In this document: positions 1 to 7,038 of the stretch, in pieces
How the letters are laid out: each line of letters opens with the position of its first letter
How positions within the stretch are numbered: the first letter of the stretch is position 1
Source of the DNA: Ignavibacteria bacterium UBA5771
Lineage (GTDB): Bacteria; Bacteroidota; Ignavibacteria; Kapaibacteriales; UBA2268
Reading direction: 5' to 3'
DNA length: 7,875 bases
Assembly: GCA_002418685.1 (NCBI GenBank)
Contig: DIEP01000013.1
Location: forward strand, 1-7,875
The notes under the pieces: model-generated
Told to the model about the DNA's origin: nothing
The model's database searches: none
What the model saw: only the letters and a program-made list of their open reading frames with translations
Made by a program: the position numbers and the translations under genes

Positions 1-17
1 TTGTCTTAGAAATAGTC

Positions 18-72
18 GGAATGTGCCATTTTAATCGAAAGGAAGATTTCTCTTGATTAGACGGCACATTCC
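18..72. repeat. 10-bp perfect inverted repeat, possible terminator or dispersed repeat
   Basis: GGAATGTGCC at 18-27 is exactly complementary to GGCACATTCC at 63-72, with 35 bases between. Inside the loop AATC (33-36) can pair with GATT (55-58), and GAAA (37-40) with TTTC (47-50), so the transcript could fold into a longer arm. No T-run follows the right arm (ACTATATTTC), so it is not a textbook intrinsic terminator. It may be the 3' structure of a gene to the left of the window, a small non-autonomous element, or a leader structure for the ferritin gene. The pairing is seen directly; the role is unknown. Confidence 0.5.
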
Positions 73-99
73 ACTATATTTCGAGCTAATGATTTACCC

Positions 100-121
100 T
101 TGATTCGTTCTCGAGAATCAA
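100..121. promoter_or_regulatory. Dyad upstream of ferritin, candidate operator
   Basis: TTGATTC (100-106) and GAATCAA (115-121) form a 7-bp inverted repeat around an 8-base spacer. Overlapping its centre is the perfect 10-base palindrome TTCTCGAGAA (108-117). It lies about 125 bases before the ferritin start, within the only upstream region of the ftn-murQ pair. It could be a repressor or activator site or a small hairpin in the leader. It does not look like the classical E. coli Fur box. The symmetry is visible, but regulation is inference. Confidence 0.25.
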
Positions 122-235
122 CATAAGATTTTATAACTTTTTCTCATTTTTGACTGGTGTATTTTCTTTATCAAGAAATTCAATATTTAAAATAAATTCC
201 TTAATTTTATAAATATTATTTTACAAAAATAAAAT

Positions 236-240
236 GAGGG
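236..240 (+). promoter_or_regulatory. Ribosome-binding site of ferritin
   Basis: GAGGG ends 4 bases before the ATG at 245 and is the clearest Shine-Dalgarno-like match in front of any gene here. It supports 245 as the ferritin start. The starts of lnt, the lonC-like gene and rpe have AT-rich sequence instead, as is common in Bacteroidota and relatives. Confidence 0.45.
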
Positions 241-244
241 TAAA

Positions 245-751
245 ATGTTACAACAAGAAATTCAAGAATCTCTGAATCAGCAAATTATCAGAGAGATGTA
301 TTCATCGAATTTATATCTTTCGATGGCTGCATTTTATGCATCAAATAATCTCAATGGATTTGCAAATTGGATGCGACTCCAAGCAGAAGAAGAACTTATG
401 CACGCTCTGAAAATTTTCGATTATATACTCGATAGAAATGGGAAAGTAAAATTAGAGCAAATTCCCGCTCCTCCAACATCTTGGGAGAACCCAATTTCAC
501 CATTTGAAGATAGCTATAAGCACGAACAATTAGTTTCATCACAAATCAATGAAATCCAAGATATTGCATTTCGATTAAAAGATTATCCAACTGTTAGCTT
601 CCTTAATTGGTTTGCCGACGAGCAAGTGGAAGAAGAAAAGAATACAAATGATATTCTCGATAGACTTTATCTTGCAGGCGACTCCAAAGCCAGTTTATTT
701 CTGATTGATAGTTCATTAAGTTCAAGGAAGGCAGGACCAAAAGCAGAGTAG
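245..751 (+). CDS. ftnA: Bacterial non-heme ferritin
   Basis: Ferritin of 168 residues, close to the usual length of about 165 for FtnA. The family forms a 24-subunit cytoplasmic shell that oxidises Fe(II) with O2 or H2O2 and stores iron as a ferric mineral. The ferroxidase residues line up with E. coli FtnA numbering: E17 in helix A, E50 and H53 in the EEELMH motif, E94 in the YKHEQ motif, and E126, Q127 and E130 in the DEQVEEE motif. The metal-binding Glu of the DEQ/EEE segment therefore look intact. Characteristic segments are YSSNLYLSMAA near the N-terminus, the DYPT turn before helix D, and the LAGD and FLIDSSLSS tail. No bacterioferritin-type haem methionine is evident. A GAGGG ribosome site supports the ATG. 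The stop lies 8 bases before murQ, so the two are probably one transcript. Iron control would be expected, but I see no convincing Fur box. Confidence 0.95.
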   Translation: MLQQEIQESLNQQIIREMYSSNLYLSMAAFYASNNLNGFANWMRLQAEEELMHALKIFDYILDRNGKVKLEQIPAPPTSWENPISPFEDSYKHEQLVSSQINEIQDIAFRLKDYPTVSFLNWFADEQVEEEKNTNDILDRLYLAGDSKASLFLIDSSLSSRKAGPKAE

Positions 752-759
752 CAAGAATT

Positions 760-1698
760 ATGCAAGATTATTCATTATTCGATGAAATAACAAATTTATC
801 AACAGAACAAATCAATCCAACAACAGAGAATATTGATCTTGCAAGCACACGTGAAATTCTCAATTTAATAAATCAAGAGGATAAGAAGGTACCGAATGCT
901 GTCGAGCGGGAGATTCCATTCATCGAGCAAGCAGTCGATATAATATATGAAAGCTTAAAGCAAAATGGACGATTAATATATATTGGTGCGGGGACAAGCG
1001 GAAGGCTTGGAGTTATCGACGCATCAGAATGTCTTCCAACATTTGGTACCTCTCCTGAAACAGTTCAAGCTATTATTGCGGGAGGTAATCAGGCTATGTT
1101 TGCCGCTCAAGAAGGTGCAGAGGATAATGAGCAGCAAGCAGTAATTGATTTGAACAAGAAAAACTTAGCTTCAATTGATGTCGTTTGCGGTATTGCCGCC
1201 TCGGGACGCACACCTTATGTGAAATCTGCAATAAATTATGCACATTCGATTGGTTGCAAGACAATAATGATCACCACTTCCAAACGTGAAGAAATTCTAA
1301 CTCGTGGTATCAATGCTGATGTATTTATCTGCCCTTATGTCGGTCCCGAAGTAATTGCAGGCTCGACGCGAATGAAATCAGGAACTGCTCAAAAGCTTGT
1401 GATGAATATGCTAACAACGGCAACGATGATTAAATTGGGCAAGACTTACGGTAATATTATGGTAGATCTCCAGCAGACAAATAAAAAACTCGTCGAGCGT
1501 TCCAAAAATATTATAATGAAAATCTGCAATTTGGATTATAACAAAGCAAGCGAATTACTTTTGCAAAGCGATGGAAATGTGAAAGTTGCAATTGTAATGG
1601 CAAAAACAGGCACAAACAGGCAATCAGCTATAAATCTTCTCGAAAATGCCCAAGGCAAAATCAGAGACGCTATAAAAGGGACTACTTCAAAATCCTGA
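760..1698 (+). CDS. murQ: N-acetylmuramic acid 6-phosphate etherase
   Basis: MurQ of 312 residues (E. coli, about 298). It cleaves the lactyl ether of MurNAc-6-phosphate in the cytoplasm, giving GlcNAc-6-phosphate and D-lactate, and so recycles peptidoglycan sugar. The N-terminal signature is present (TEN at 22-24, EDKKVPNAVERE at 40-51). It is followed by a SIS (sugar isomerase) domain at about 55-225 with IGAGTSGRLGVIDASE at 75-90, GIAASGRTPYV and GSTRMKSGTAQK. E90 and E121 (in EGAED) match the catalytic E83 and E114 of E. coli MurQ, so the enzyme should be active. Residues from about 240 form the small helical UBA-like C-terminal domain normal for the family. The ATG lies 8 bases after the ferritin stop with only a poor ribosome site, which suggests translational coupling. 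No murP, nagZ, amgK or anmK homologue is in the window, so the source of the substrate cannot be read here. Glucokinase regulatory protein is a related family, but the length and motifs favour MurQ. Confidence 0.96.
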   Translation: MQDYSLFDEITNLSTEQINPTTENIDLASTREILNLINQEDKKVPNAVEREIPFIEQAVDIIYESLKQNGRLIYIGAGTSGRLGVIDASECLPTFGTSPETVQAIIAGGNQAMFAAQEGAEDNEQQAVIDLNKKNLASIDVVCGIAASGRTPYVKSAINYAHSIGCKTIMITTSKREEILTRGINADVFICPYVGPEVIAGSTRMKSGTAQKLVMNMLTTATMIKLGKTYGNIMVDLQQTNKKLVERSKNIIMKICNLDYNKASELLLQSDGNVKVAIVMAKTGTNRQSAINLLENAQGKIRDAIKGTTSKS

Positions 1699-1888
1699 AC
1701 AAATCCTTTCCAATTGAAACGAGATATTCAAAGATCATTCATATAAGTAATACTAAATTCTTTATTTCTTTCAGATTAGTAAATATTGAACTTCATAATA
1801 TCTTCCACTAATGGTGCTTCCAAAAATGCGCAATTATGAGTGTAATTTTTAGAAATATCTTAATTTAGTAAAATTATTAATTGATTTT

Positions 1889-3568
1889 ATGGATTTTCAG
1901 AAGAAGCACAATTTGCTTTATTCAATTCTATCGGGGATATTGCTCATACTCGCTTTCCCGCCTTTGCCATTTCCATTTCTCGCTTTTATTGCACTGACAC
2001 CTCTGCTTTTTATTTATTCAAGGGAAACTCGCACTAAATCGCCATTTTTATATGTATATATTACTTTTTTCTTATATCATTTGGGAACAAATTGGTGGAT
2101 AAGCAGTTGGTCGAAGGAAACTGATCCTTATTTGCTTATAGCAGGGCTGGCTCTGGACATATCGCATCCGCTCTTTTTCTTTATCCCTTTTTGGATTTTT
2201 TTTATTTTTAAAAAGAAATTGGGATTTGATAAAGCAATTTTATTTTTCCCTTTCATCTATCTTGCTTTTGAATGGCTTCATAGCCTTGGAGAAATTGGAT
2301 ATGGTTGGCTGACGCTGGGATATATGCAAATTCTCAATACTTGGTGGATCCAATTTATTGATATTACAGGTATATGGGGAGCAAGTTTCCTTTTGCTTTG
2401 GGCAAATGTATTTTTTGTGAAGTTAATTTTATTAATAATAAATTCTCCAAATAAAAGCTTTTTTAAATTGCTTCTTTCGAATAAAACAGCAACAAATTAT
2501 TTACTTGGAATATTATTGATTTTATTCCTTCCTTATTTTTATAGTTTTTTTGCCATCAAGCAATTTAATTATCAAGACAATTTATCAAAATATCAAAGTT
2601 TAAATGTTGGAATTGTCCAACCAAATATCAATCCATGGGCGAAATGGTCAGGCAATTCAGTCTCGCAAATCACTTTGCACCAACACATATCAGATTCTCT
2701 TATCAATACACATCAAAGCAATCAAAAAGAATCTTTGGATTTATTAATATGGTCAGAAACGGCGATCCCTTATGTTTATCTTGAGTTTAATTCGTTCGAC
2801 GATTTATCGATATTGCAGAATTGGATTAATAAAAGGCAAATTCCTCTATTAACAGGATTTTCGCAATTTTATCTTTTCCCGAAAAATTCTACTCATTCAA
2901 AGTGGGCAAGCCAATTACGTTTCGACACTGCACAATATTATTTAACTTATAATTCTGCTGTAATCATCGAACCCGACAAACACTATTCTCGAAATAATCC
3001 ACCACAAGTTTATCAAAAGACGCGACTAACGCCATTTGCAGAAAATTTTCCCTACAAAAATATATTTACGTTTGCCGTGAGTTGGTTCAATTGGGAAGTT
3101 GGCATTTCAAATTGGGAGCAAGGTGGAGGTGCAAAAAATATGATCGTCCGCAAAGGAAATGACTCAATTAATATAGGAACAATTATTTGCATTGAATCCA
3201 TCTATCCCGACTATGTTCGGCAATTCACAAAACAAGGGGCAAAAATGCTTACGATTATCACTAATGATGGATGGTATGACCATACAGTTGGACCGCGGCA
3301 GCATTACTTAATTGCTTGCGCAAGAGCAATAGAAAATCGCCGTTATATTCCACGGGTAGCAAACACAGGTGTAAGTGGGTTAATTTCTCCTCTTGGTAAA
3401 TCAATCACAGAGATTGAACCATACACAAGAAAAGCTGTTGAGGTTAGAGTTCCCTTGCTGAATGAGGGAACGTTTTATGTCCAATTTGGGGATTGGTTGC
3501 CAATTCTTTCTTTTATAATCGTTATAATATTACTGATATTTATAAATTTGAAAAACACATTTAAATAA
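1889..3568 (+). CDS. lnt: Apolipoprotein N-acyltransferase
   Basis: Integral inner-membrane enzyme of 559 residues (E. coli Lnt, 512). Lnt moves an acyl chain from phospholipid to the N-terminal diacylglyceryl-cysteine of lipoproteins, the last step of lipoprotein maturation after Lgt and LspA. Hydrophobic segments at about 10-43 (two), 52-68, 81-108, 114-132, 152-186 and 203-223 form the membrane part; a nitrilase-fold domain at about 235-530 faces the periplasm, and a last helix spans about 537-554. The catalytic triad appears as E290 (IWSETAIP), K377 (VYQKTRLTPFAE) and C434 (IICIES), matching E267, K335 and C387 of E. coli. E385 corresponds to the active-site loop Glu E343. TNDGWY (458-463) and the conserved VANTG (490-494) are also present. 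The extra length lies partly in the nitrilase domain and its link to the membrane part. The start has no ribosome site (TTGATTTTATG). The stop overlaps the next start by one base. Confidence 0.95.
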   Translation: MDFQKKHNLLYSILSGILLILAFPPLPFPFLAFIALTPLLFIYSRETRTKSPFLYVYITFFLYHLGTNWWISSWSKETDPYLLIAGLALDISHPLFFFIPFWIFFIFKKKLGFDKAILFFPFIYLAFEWLHSLGEIGYGWLTLGYMQILNTWWIQFIDITGIWGASFLLLWANVFFVKLILLIINSPNKSFFKLLLSNKTATNYLLGILLILFLPYFYSFFAIKQFNYQDNLSKYQSLNVGIVQPNINPWAKWSGNSVSQITLHQHISDSLINTHQSNQKESLDLLIWSETAIPYVYLEFNSFDDLSILQNWINKRQIPLLTGFSQFYLFPKNSTHSKWASQLRFDTAQYYLTYNSAVIIEPDKHYSRNNPPQVYQKTRLTPFAENFPYKNIFTFAVSWFNWEVGISNWEQGGGAKNMIVRKGNDSINIGTIICIESIYPDYVRQFTKQGAKMLTIITNDGWYDHTVGPRQHYLIACARAIENRRYIPRVANTGVSGLISPLGKSITEIEPYTRKAVEVRVPLLNEGTFYVQFGDWLPILSFIIVIILLIFINLKNTFK

Positions 3569-6063
3569 TGAAAAATTCAAAAAACAATCAAAACTCTTTC
3601 AAAAATAGTGGCTATAAAGAGCTTACTTACGAAGAATTACATTGGAAATGCCCAATCGATATTTTTAAATTTAAATCTACAAAGGATGTTGCACAGTTAA
3701 ATCAAATTGTCGGACAACCTCGGGCTATTGAATCCATTAAAATTGGTGGTAACATTGATGCAAAAGGTTATAATATTTTTGTCACAGGGCAGGCAGGCAC
3801 AGGTAGGTTGACTACTGTTCAGAATGTGCTAAATGAAATTCCCGGTTATTCGCATACTTTATATGATTATTGCTATGTTAATAATTTTGATAATCCTGAT
3901 AAACCTATTTTGATTAGACTCGACAAAGGAGAAGGCAAATCATTTGCAAAAATGATGAAGAACTCCATTTCATACCTTAGACGTGCTTTACCTCGAGTAT
4001 TTGAAGAAGATGAGTATCAAAATGCCCGCAGAAAATTATCTGAAAAATATCAAGAAATTGAAAAGAAAGTTCTCGACGACTTTGATAAAAAATTAAAACC
4101 TAAAAAGTTTGTTCGCGGACAATATGAAAATGAACAAGGTATAACATTACCCGATGTTTTCCCAATTATTAACGACAAGCCTGTGGCAATCACGGATTTA
4201 GATGAATTAGAAGCCCAAGGCAAAATCTCTGCTGATGAAGCAAAAAGAATTAGAGACGATTACGAAATATTTCATCAAGGAATTTATGATCTTTCCCAAA
4301 AGGGACTAAAATTGATGCAGGAATTCCGAGAACAAATGGACGAATTCAATAAAGCCACTTCATCCATCCCTATTAACTCTGCATTCAAGGAAATTGAAGA
4401 TCATTTTAAAAGTGAAAAAATCAAAAAATATATAAAATCTGTTAAAACAAATATAACTAACAATCTAATATTATTCATCAAACCCAAAGACTCTCCAATT
4501 CCTATCAATGGGGTTCAACAAGACAATAACATTTCAGATGAAGAATTATTTTTGCAATATTCCGTCAATGTTATTCTTGATAATTCTATGAGTAGCAAAC
4601 AACCTATTATTGTTGAAACTTTTCCAACATTTACTAATTTATTCGGAGCGATTGAAAAGACGTTTGATAGTCGCGGATTTTGGCGGACTGATTTCACTAA
4701 AATTAAGGCGGGTTCAATTCTTCGAGCCGATCAAGGATATCTAATATTAAATGCTGATGATTTATTTCAAGAACCGAATGTATGGAATTTACTAAAGCGA
4801 GTTTTGCTATATAATAAATTGGAAATCCAATCGAACGATTCGTATTTCCAATTAACCCAATCCTATTTGAAGCCCGAGTCAATCGATGTAAATGTCAAAG
4901 TCGTCATATTGGGAGATATGCAGGTTTATCGTTTGCTCAGTGAATATGATAAAACTTTTAGGAAAATATTCAAAATTAATGCTCAATTTGATTATTACTC
5001 GAATCGTGATCAGGAACTTATTGATAATTATGTGCAATTCATTGCAAAAGTTTGCAATCAAGAAAATTTGCCTCACTTTTCACCTGATGGCGTTGCCGCA
5101 ATTGTTGAATGGGCAGCAGAATCAGCGGGTTCGCAAAATAAATTAACACTTAAATTTTCAGCTCTTAGCGATATTGTTCGTGAATCTGCGTATTATAAAG
5201 ATGAAAAATCTAAATTTGTCAATAGCGAAGCGGTTGAAAAAGCGGTGGCTCATCGTCGTTATCGTAGTAATTTAATTGATGAAAAAGTGAAGGAAGAATT
5301 TATCGAAGGCACGATGCTAATATCTACTGAGGGTAAGCGTGCGGGACAAATCAATGGATTGACAATTTATAATGATGGTGTTTTCGAGTTTGGCAAGCCT
5401 GCCCGAATTACTTCCACAACAAGTCCAGGAAACGAAGGTATAGTCAATATCGAACGCGAGGCAGACATGAGCGGAAATATCCATAATAAAGCAGTGCTAA
5501 TTATTTCAGGATTTTTAGAAGAAAGATTTGCACAGAATTTCCCGCTTACTCTTTCTGCATCATTAGCATTCGAGCAGTCTTATGGTGGAATTGATGGCGA
5601 TAGTGCCTCTTGTGCAGAGATATACGCCATTCTTTCTGCTATTTCGGGTGTTCCTATTAATCAGGAATTTGCTGTAACAGGAAGTATCAATCAGAAAGGA
5701 GACGTCCAACCAATTGGTGGTGTGAACGAAAAAATTCGAGGCTTCTGGGAAATATGTAAAGAACGAGGATTTACAGGCTCGCAAGGTGTGATTATCCCGC
5801 AACAAAATGTCAAGGATTTAATGCTTTGCAAAGAAATAATTCAAGATGTCCAAGATGGGAAATTCCATATTTATGCAGTTTCAAAAATTGAAGATGCAAT
5901 CTACTTACTTTTCGGAATGGAAGCAGGAGCAATGGATAATAATCAAAAATATCCTGATAATACGTTGTTTGGTTTAGTTTATAAAAAATTAGAAAAATAT
6001 TACGAAATTTCTGTTGAAAAAGAAAGGCCAAAAGCAACACAAAGGACAAAAAGGAGAGAGTAA
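3568..6063 (+). CDS. LonC-type Lon-like protease with degenerate AAA domain
   Basis: Protein of 831 residues from the Lon-like family with an AAA_32-type N-terminal part (LonB/LonC type, including E. coli YcbZ/LonH). An AAA-like beginning at about 40-120 contains FVTGQAGTGRLTTV; R80 stands where an active Walker A has lysine. A charged helical, partly coiled-coil insert spans about 125-290. The AAA fold resumes at about 325-475, where the Walker B region reads GYLILNADDLF (390-400) without the usual Asp-Glu pair. A small helical LID follows at about 480-565. The protease domain at about 575-785 is intact: S679 in GGIDGDSAS and K722 in GGVNEKI form the Ser-Lys dyad, 43 residues apart as in the family (E. 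coli Lon happens to use the same numbers). The basic C-terminal tail ends KATQRTKRRE. It is soluble, with no membrane helices, unlike archaeal LonB. It may degrade unfolded proteins without ATP, as reported for Meiothermus LonC. The ATG overlaps the lnt stop. Confidence 0.9.
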   Translation: MKNSKNNQNSFKNSGYKELTYEELHWKCPIDIFKFKSTKDVAQLNQIVGQPRAIESIKIGGNIDAKGYNIFVTGQAGTGRLTTVQNVLNEIPGYSHTLYDYCYVNNFDNPDKPILIRLDKGEGKSFAKMMKNSISYLRRALPRVFEEDEYQNARRKLSEKYQEIEKKVLDDFDKKLKPKKFVRGQYENEQGITLPDVFPIINDKPVAITDLDELEAQGKISADEAKRIRDDYEIFHQGIYDLSQKGLKLMQEFREQMDEFNKATSSIPINSAFKEIEDHFKSEKIKKYIKSVKTNITNNLILFIKPKDSPIPINGVQQDNNISDEELFLQYSVNVILDNSMSSKQPIIVETFPTFTNLFGAIEKTFDSRGFWRTDFTKIKAGSILRADQGYLILNADDLFQEPNVWNLLKRVLLYNKLEIQSNDSYFQLTQSYLKPESIDVNVKVVILGDMQVYRLLSEYDKTFRKIFKINAQFDYYSNRDQELIDNYVQFIAKVCNQENLPHFSPDGVAAIVEWAAESAGSQNKLTLKFSALSDIVRESAYYKDEKSKFVNSEAVEKAVAHRRYRSNLIDEKVKEEFIEGTMLISTEGKRAGQINGLTIYNDGVFEFGKPARITSTTSPGNEGIVNIEREADMSGNIHNKAVLIISGFLEERFAQNFPLTLSASLAFEQSYGGIDGDSASCAEIYAILSAISGVPINQEFAVTGSINQKGDVQPIGGVNEKIRGFWEICKERGFTGSQGVIIPQQNVKDLMLCKEIIQDVQDGKFHIYAVSKIEDAIYLLFGMEAGAMDNNQKYPDNTLFGLVYKKLEKYYEISVEKERPKATQRTKRRE

Positions 6064-6148
6064 CAATCTTAATTGGTTATAAATAAATATTTGGAATGCA
6101 GGATATAGGACTTATCTATTATGATGAGACCTTCATTTTATTGGCGAT

Positions 6149-6178
6149 TATAGAGACACGATATCGAGTGTCTCTATA
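6149..6178. repeat. Near-perfect palindrome, possible REP-like element
   Basis: TATAGAGACAC (6149-6159) pairs exactly with GTGTCTCTATA (6168-6178), an 11-bp stem with an 8-base loop. The centre contains the palindrome CGATATCG (6159-6166). Removing the two bases AG at 6167-6168 would make the whole element a perfect palindrome, so it looks like a symmetric sequence with a 2-base insertion. No T-run follows, so it is a poor intrinsic terminator, although it lies 85 bases after the lonC-like stop and just before the rpe promoter. GTAGAGACGC-type palindromes are, from memory, dispersed intergenic repeats in Bacteroidota and cyanobacteria, and this resembles them. Confidence 0.55.
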
Positions 6179-6194
6179 GCATTTCACGCGGTGA

Positions 6195-6228
6195 TTTGCA
6201 TAATATTTGCATTTGTATAGTAAATTTG
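6195..6228 (+). promoter_or_regulatory. Candidate Bacteroidota-type promoter of rpe
   Basis: TAAATTTG at 6221-6228 matches the Bacteroidota -7 consensus TAnnTTTG in full. TTTG at 6195-6198 serves as the -33 element with a 22-base spacer, near the upper end of the usual range. Transcription would begin near 6235, leaving a leader of about 12 bases before the ATG at 6247. AT-rich DNA makes chance matches easy. Other gaps give only single-mismatch -7 matches, mostly without a -33 partner. Confidence 0.4.
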
Positions 6229-6246
6229 AAAAATAGAATAAACAAT

Positions 6247-6912
6247 ATGAGTAAAAATCAAATTAAAATTGCTCCATCCTTGCTATCTGCCAATTTTGCA
6301 AATCTTGAAAATGATCTGCATCAATGCGAAGTCGGGGGAGCTGATATTATCCACCTTGATGTGATGGATGGGCATTTTGTGCCTAATTTAACATTTGGTC
6401 CCATAATTTTGCAGAGCATTCGAGGGTGCACTCATCTGCCAATCTCAACGCATTTGATGGTGACAAATCCTGATAGTTTAATTCCTGAATTCGCTCAATT
6501 GGGTTCGGATTATATCTCATTCCACGTGGAAGCGGTTCCGCATATTCATCGCACTATTTCTTTAATTAAAAGTTTCGGAATTAAAGTAGGAGTAGCGCTC
6601 AATCCTGCCACACCATTGGAATATGCCTTTGTGTCTGCGGAATTTGTCGATTATATTTTGCTTATGTCTGTCAATCCAGGATTTGGAGGGCAAGATTTCA
6701 TTAATAATTTTTATAAACGAGCAAGTGAATTAAAAGAATTTTTAGAAAAAGAAAATCTAAAAAATGTTCTTATTGAAGTTGATGGCGGAGTTAAAATTGA
6801 GAATGCTCGCCAAATTGTGCAAGCAGGTGCAGACATTTTGATTAGTGGTTCAGGCATTTTCAAGGGGAATATTGCAGAAAATATAGGGAAAATACGTGAA
6901 AGTATATTGTAA
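6247..6912 (+). CDS. rpe: Ribulose-phosphate 3-epimerase
   Basis: TIM-barrel enzyme of 221 residues (E. coli Rpe, 225) that interconverts D-ribulose 5-phosphate and D-xylulose 5-phosphate in the cytoplasm, in the pentose phosphate pathway. It opens with the family signature IAPSLLSANF (8-17). The metal-binding and acid-base residues are visible: H36 and D38 in HLDVMDGHFVPNLTFGP, H69 in STHLMV, and D179 in EVDGG. Phosphate-binding glycine segments are NPGFGGQ (143-149), DGG (179-181) and SGSGIF (200-205). The usual Asp two residues before H69 is Ser here, a small departure. The frame stays open upstream to a TTG at 6196, but the 17 extra residues are not family-like and that TTG falls inside the candidate promoter; the ATG at 6247 gives the normal N-terminus. 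The gene stands alone between the upstream palindrome and a terminator hairpin. Allulose-6-phosphate epimerase is related, but the motifs fit Rpe. Confidence 0.95.
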   Translation: MSKNQIKIAPSLLSANFANLENDLHQCEVGGADIIHLDVMDGHFVPNLTFGPIILQSIRGCTHLPISTHLMVTNPDSLIPEFAQLGSDYISFHVEAVPHIHRTISLIKSFGIKVGVALNPATPLEYAFVSAEFVDYILLMSVNPGFGGQDFINNFYKRASELKEFLEKENLKNVLIEVDGGVKIENARQIVQAGADILISGSGIFKGNIAENIGKIRESIL

Positions 6913-6936
6913 TTTGAATGTTAAAAAAAGGAAAAA

Positions 6937-6980
6937 AAAGAATCCAGACATCATTTTTTTCAATGATATCTAGATTCTTT
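6937..6980. terminator. Bidirectional terminator between convergent genes
   Basis: AAAGAATC (6937-6944) pairs with GATTCTTT (6973-6980). The stem continues inward through AGA/TCT and ATCATT/AATGAT with two C-A mismatches, to a loop at about 6956-6961: 17 pairs in all. A-rich sequence on the left (6923-6939) becomes a U-rich tail for the minus-strand gene, whose stop is about 58 bases away. On the plus strand the tail is only TTTGTTTAG, 24 bases after the rpe stop. It should therefore terminate the minus-strand gene well and rpe more weakly. Confidence 0.7.
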
Positions 6981-7038
6981 GTTTAGCTAGAAATATTTCC
7001 CAAAAGAATCAATTTTTCATTAAATCATAAGATATTTA

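Noticed and set aside
150..178. TTGACT (150-155) as a sigma-70 -35 box for ferritin
   Set aside because: No acceptable -10 hexamer lies at 16-18 bases; the sequence there is AAGAAA-like.
723..735. AAGGAAGGCAGGA as the murQ ribosome-binding site
   Set aside because: It ends about 24 bases before the murQ ATG, too far for a normal Shine-Dalgarno interaction, and it encodes the ferritin C-terminus.
1699..1888. Terminator, promoter or small RNA in the murQ-lnt gap
   Set aside because: There is only a bulged CTTCATAAT/ATTATGAG pairing (1791-1799, 1833-1840) with a loop over 30 bases, and one-mismatch TAnnTTTG matches without a -33 partner; this is expected by chance in AT-rich DNA.
4515..5146. 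Small open frames on both strands inside the Lon-like gene (4515-4697 minus, 4879-5076 minus, 4892-5146 plus)
   Set aside because: They are overlapping frames of a well-supported protease gene, with low-complexity Ile/Leu/Asn-rich translations and no recognisable motif.
5563..6049. Minus-strand open frames at 5563-5805 and 5810-6049
   Set aside because: They lie opposite the conserved protease domain and tail of the Lon-like gene and match no family I recognise.
6196..6246. N-terminal extension of rpe from a TTG start
   Set aside because: The extra residues are not part of the Rpe fold, and the ATG at 6247 gives the expected N-terminus.
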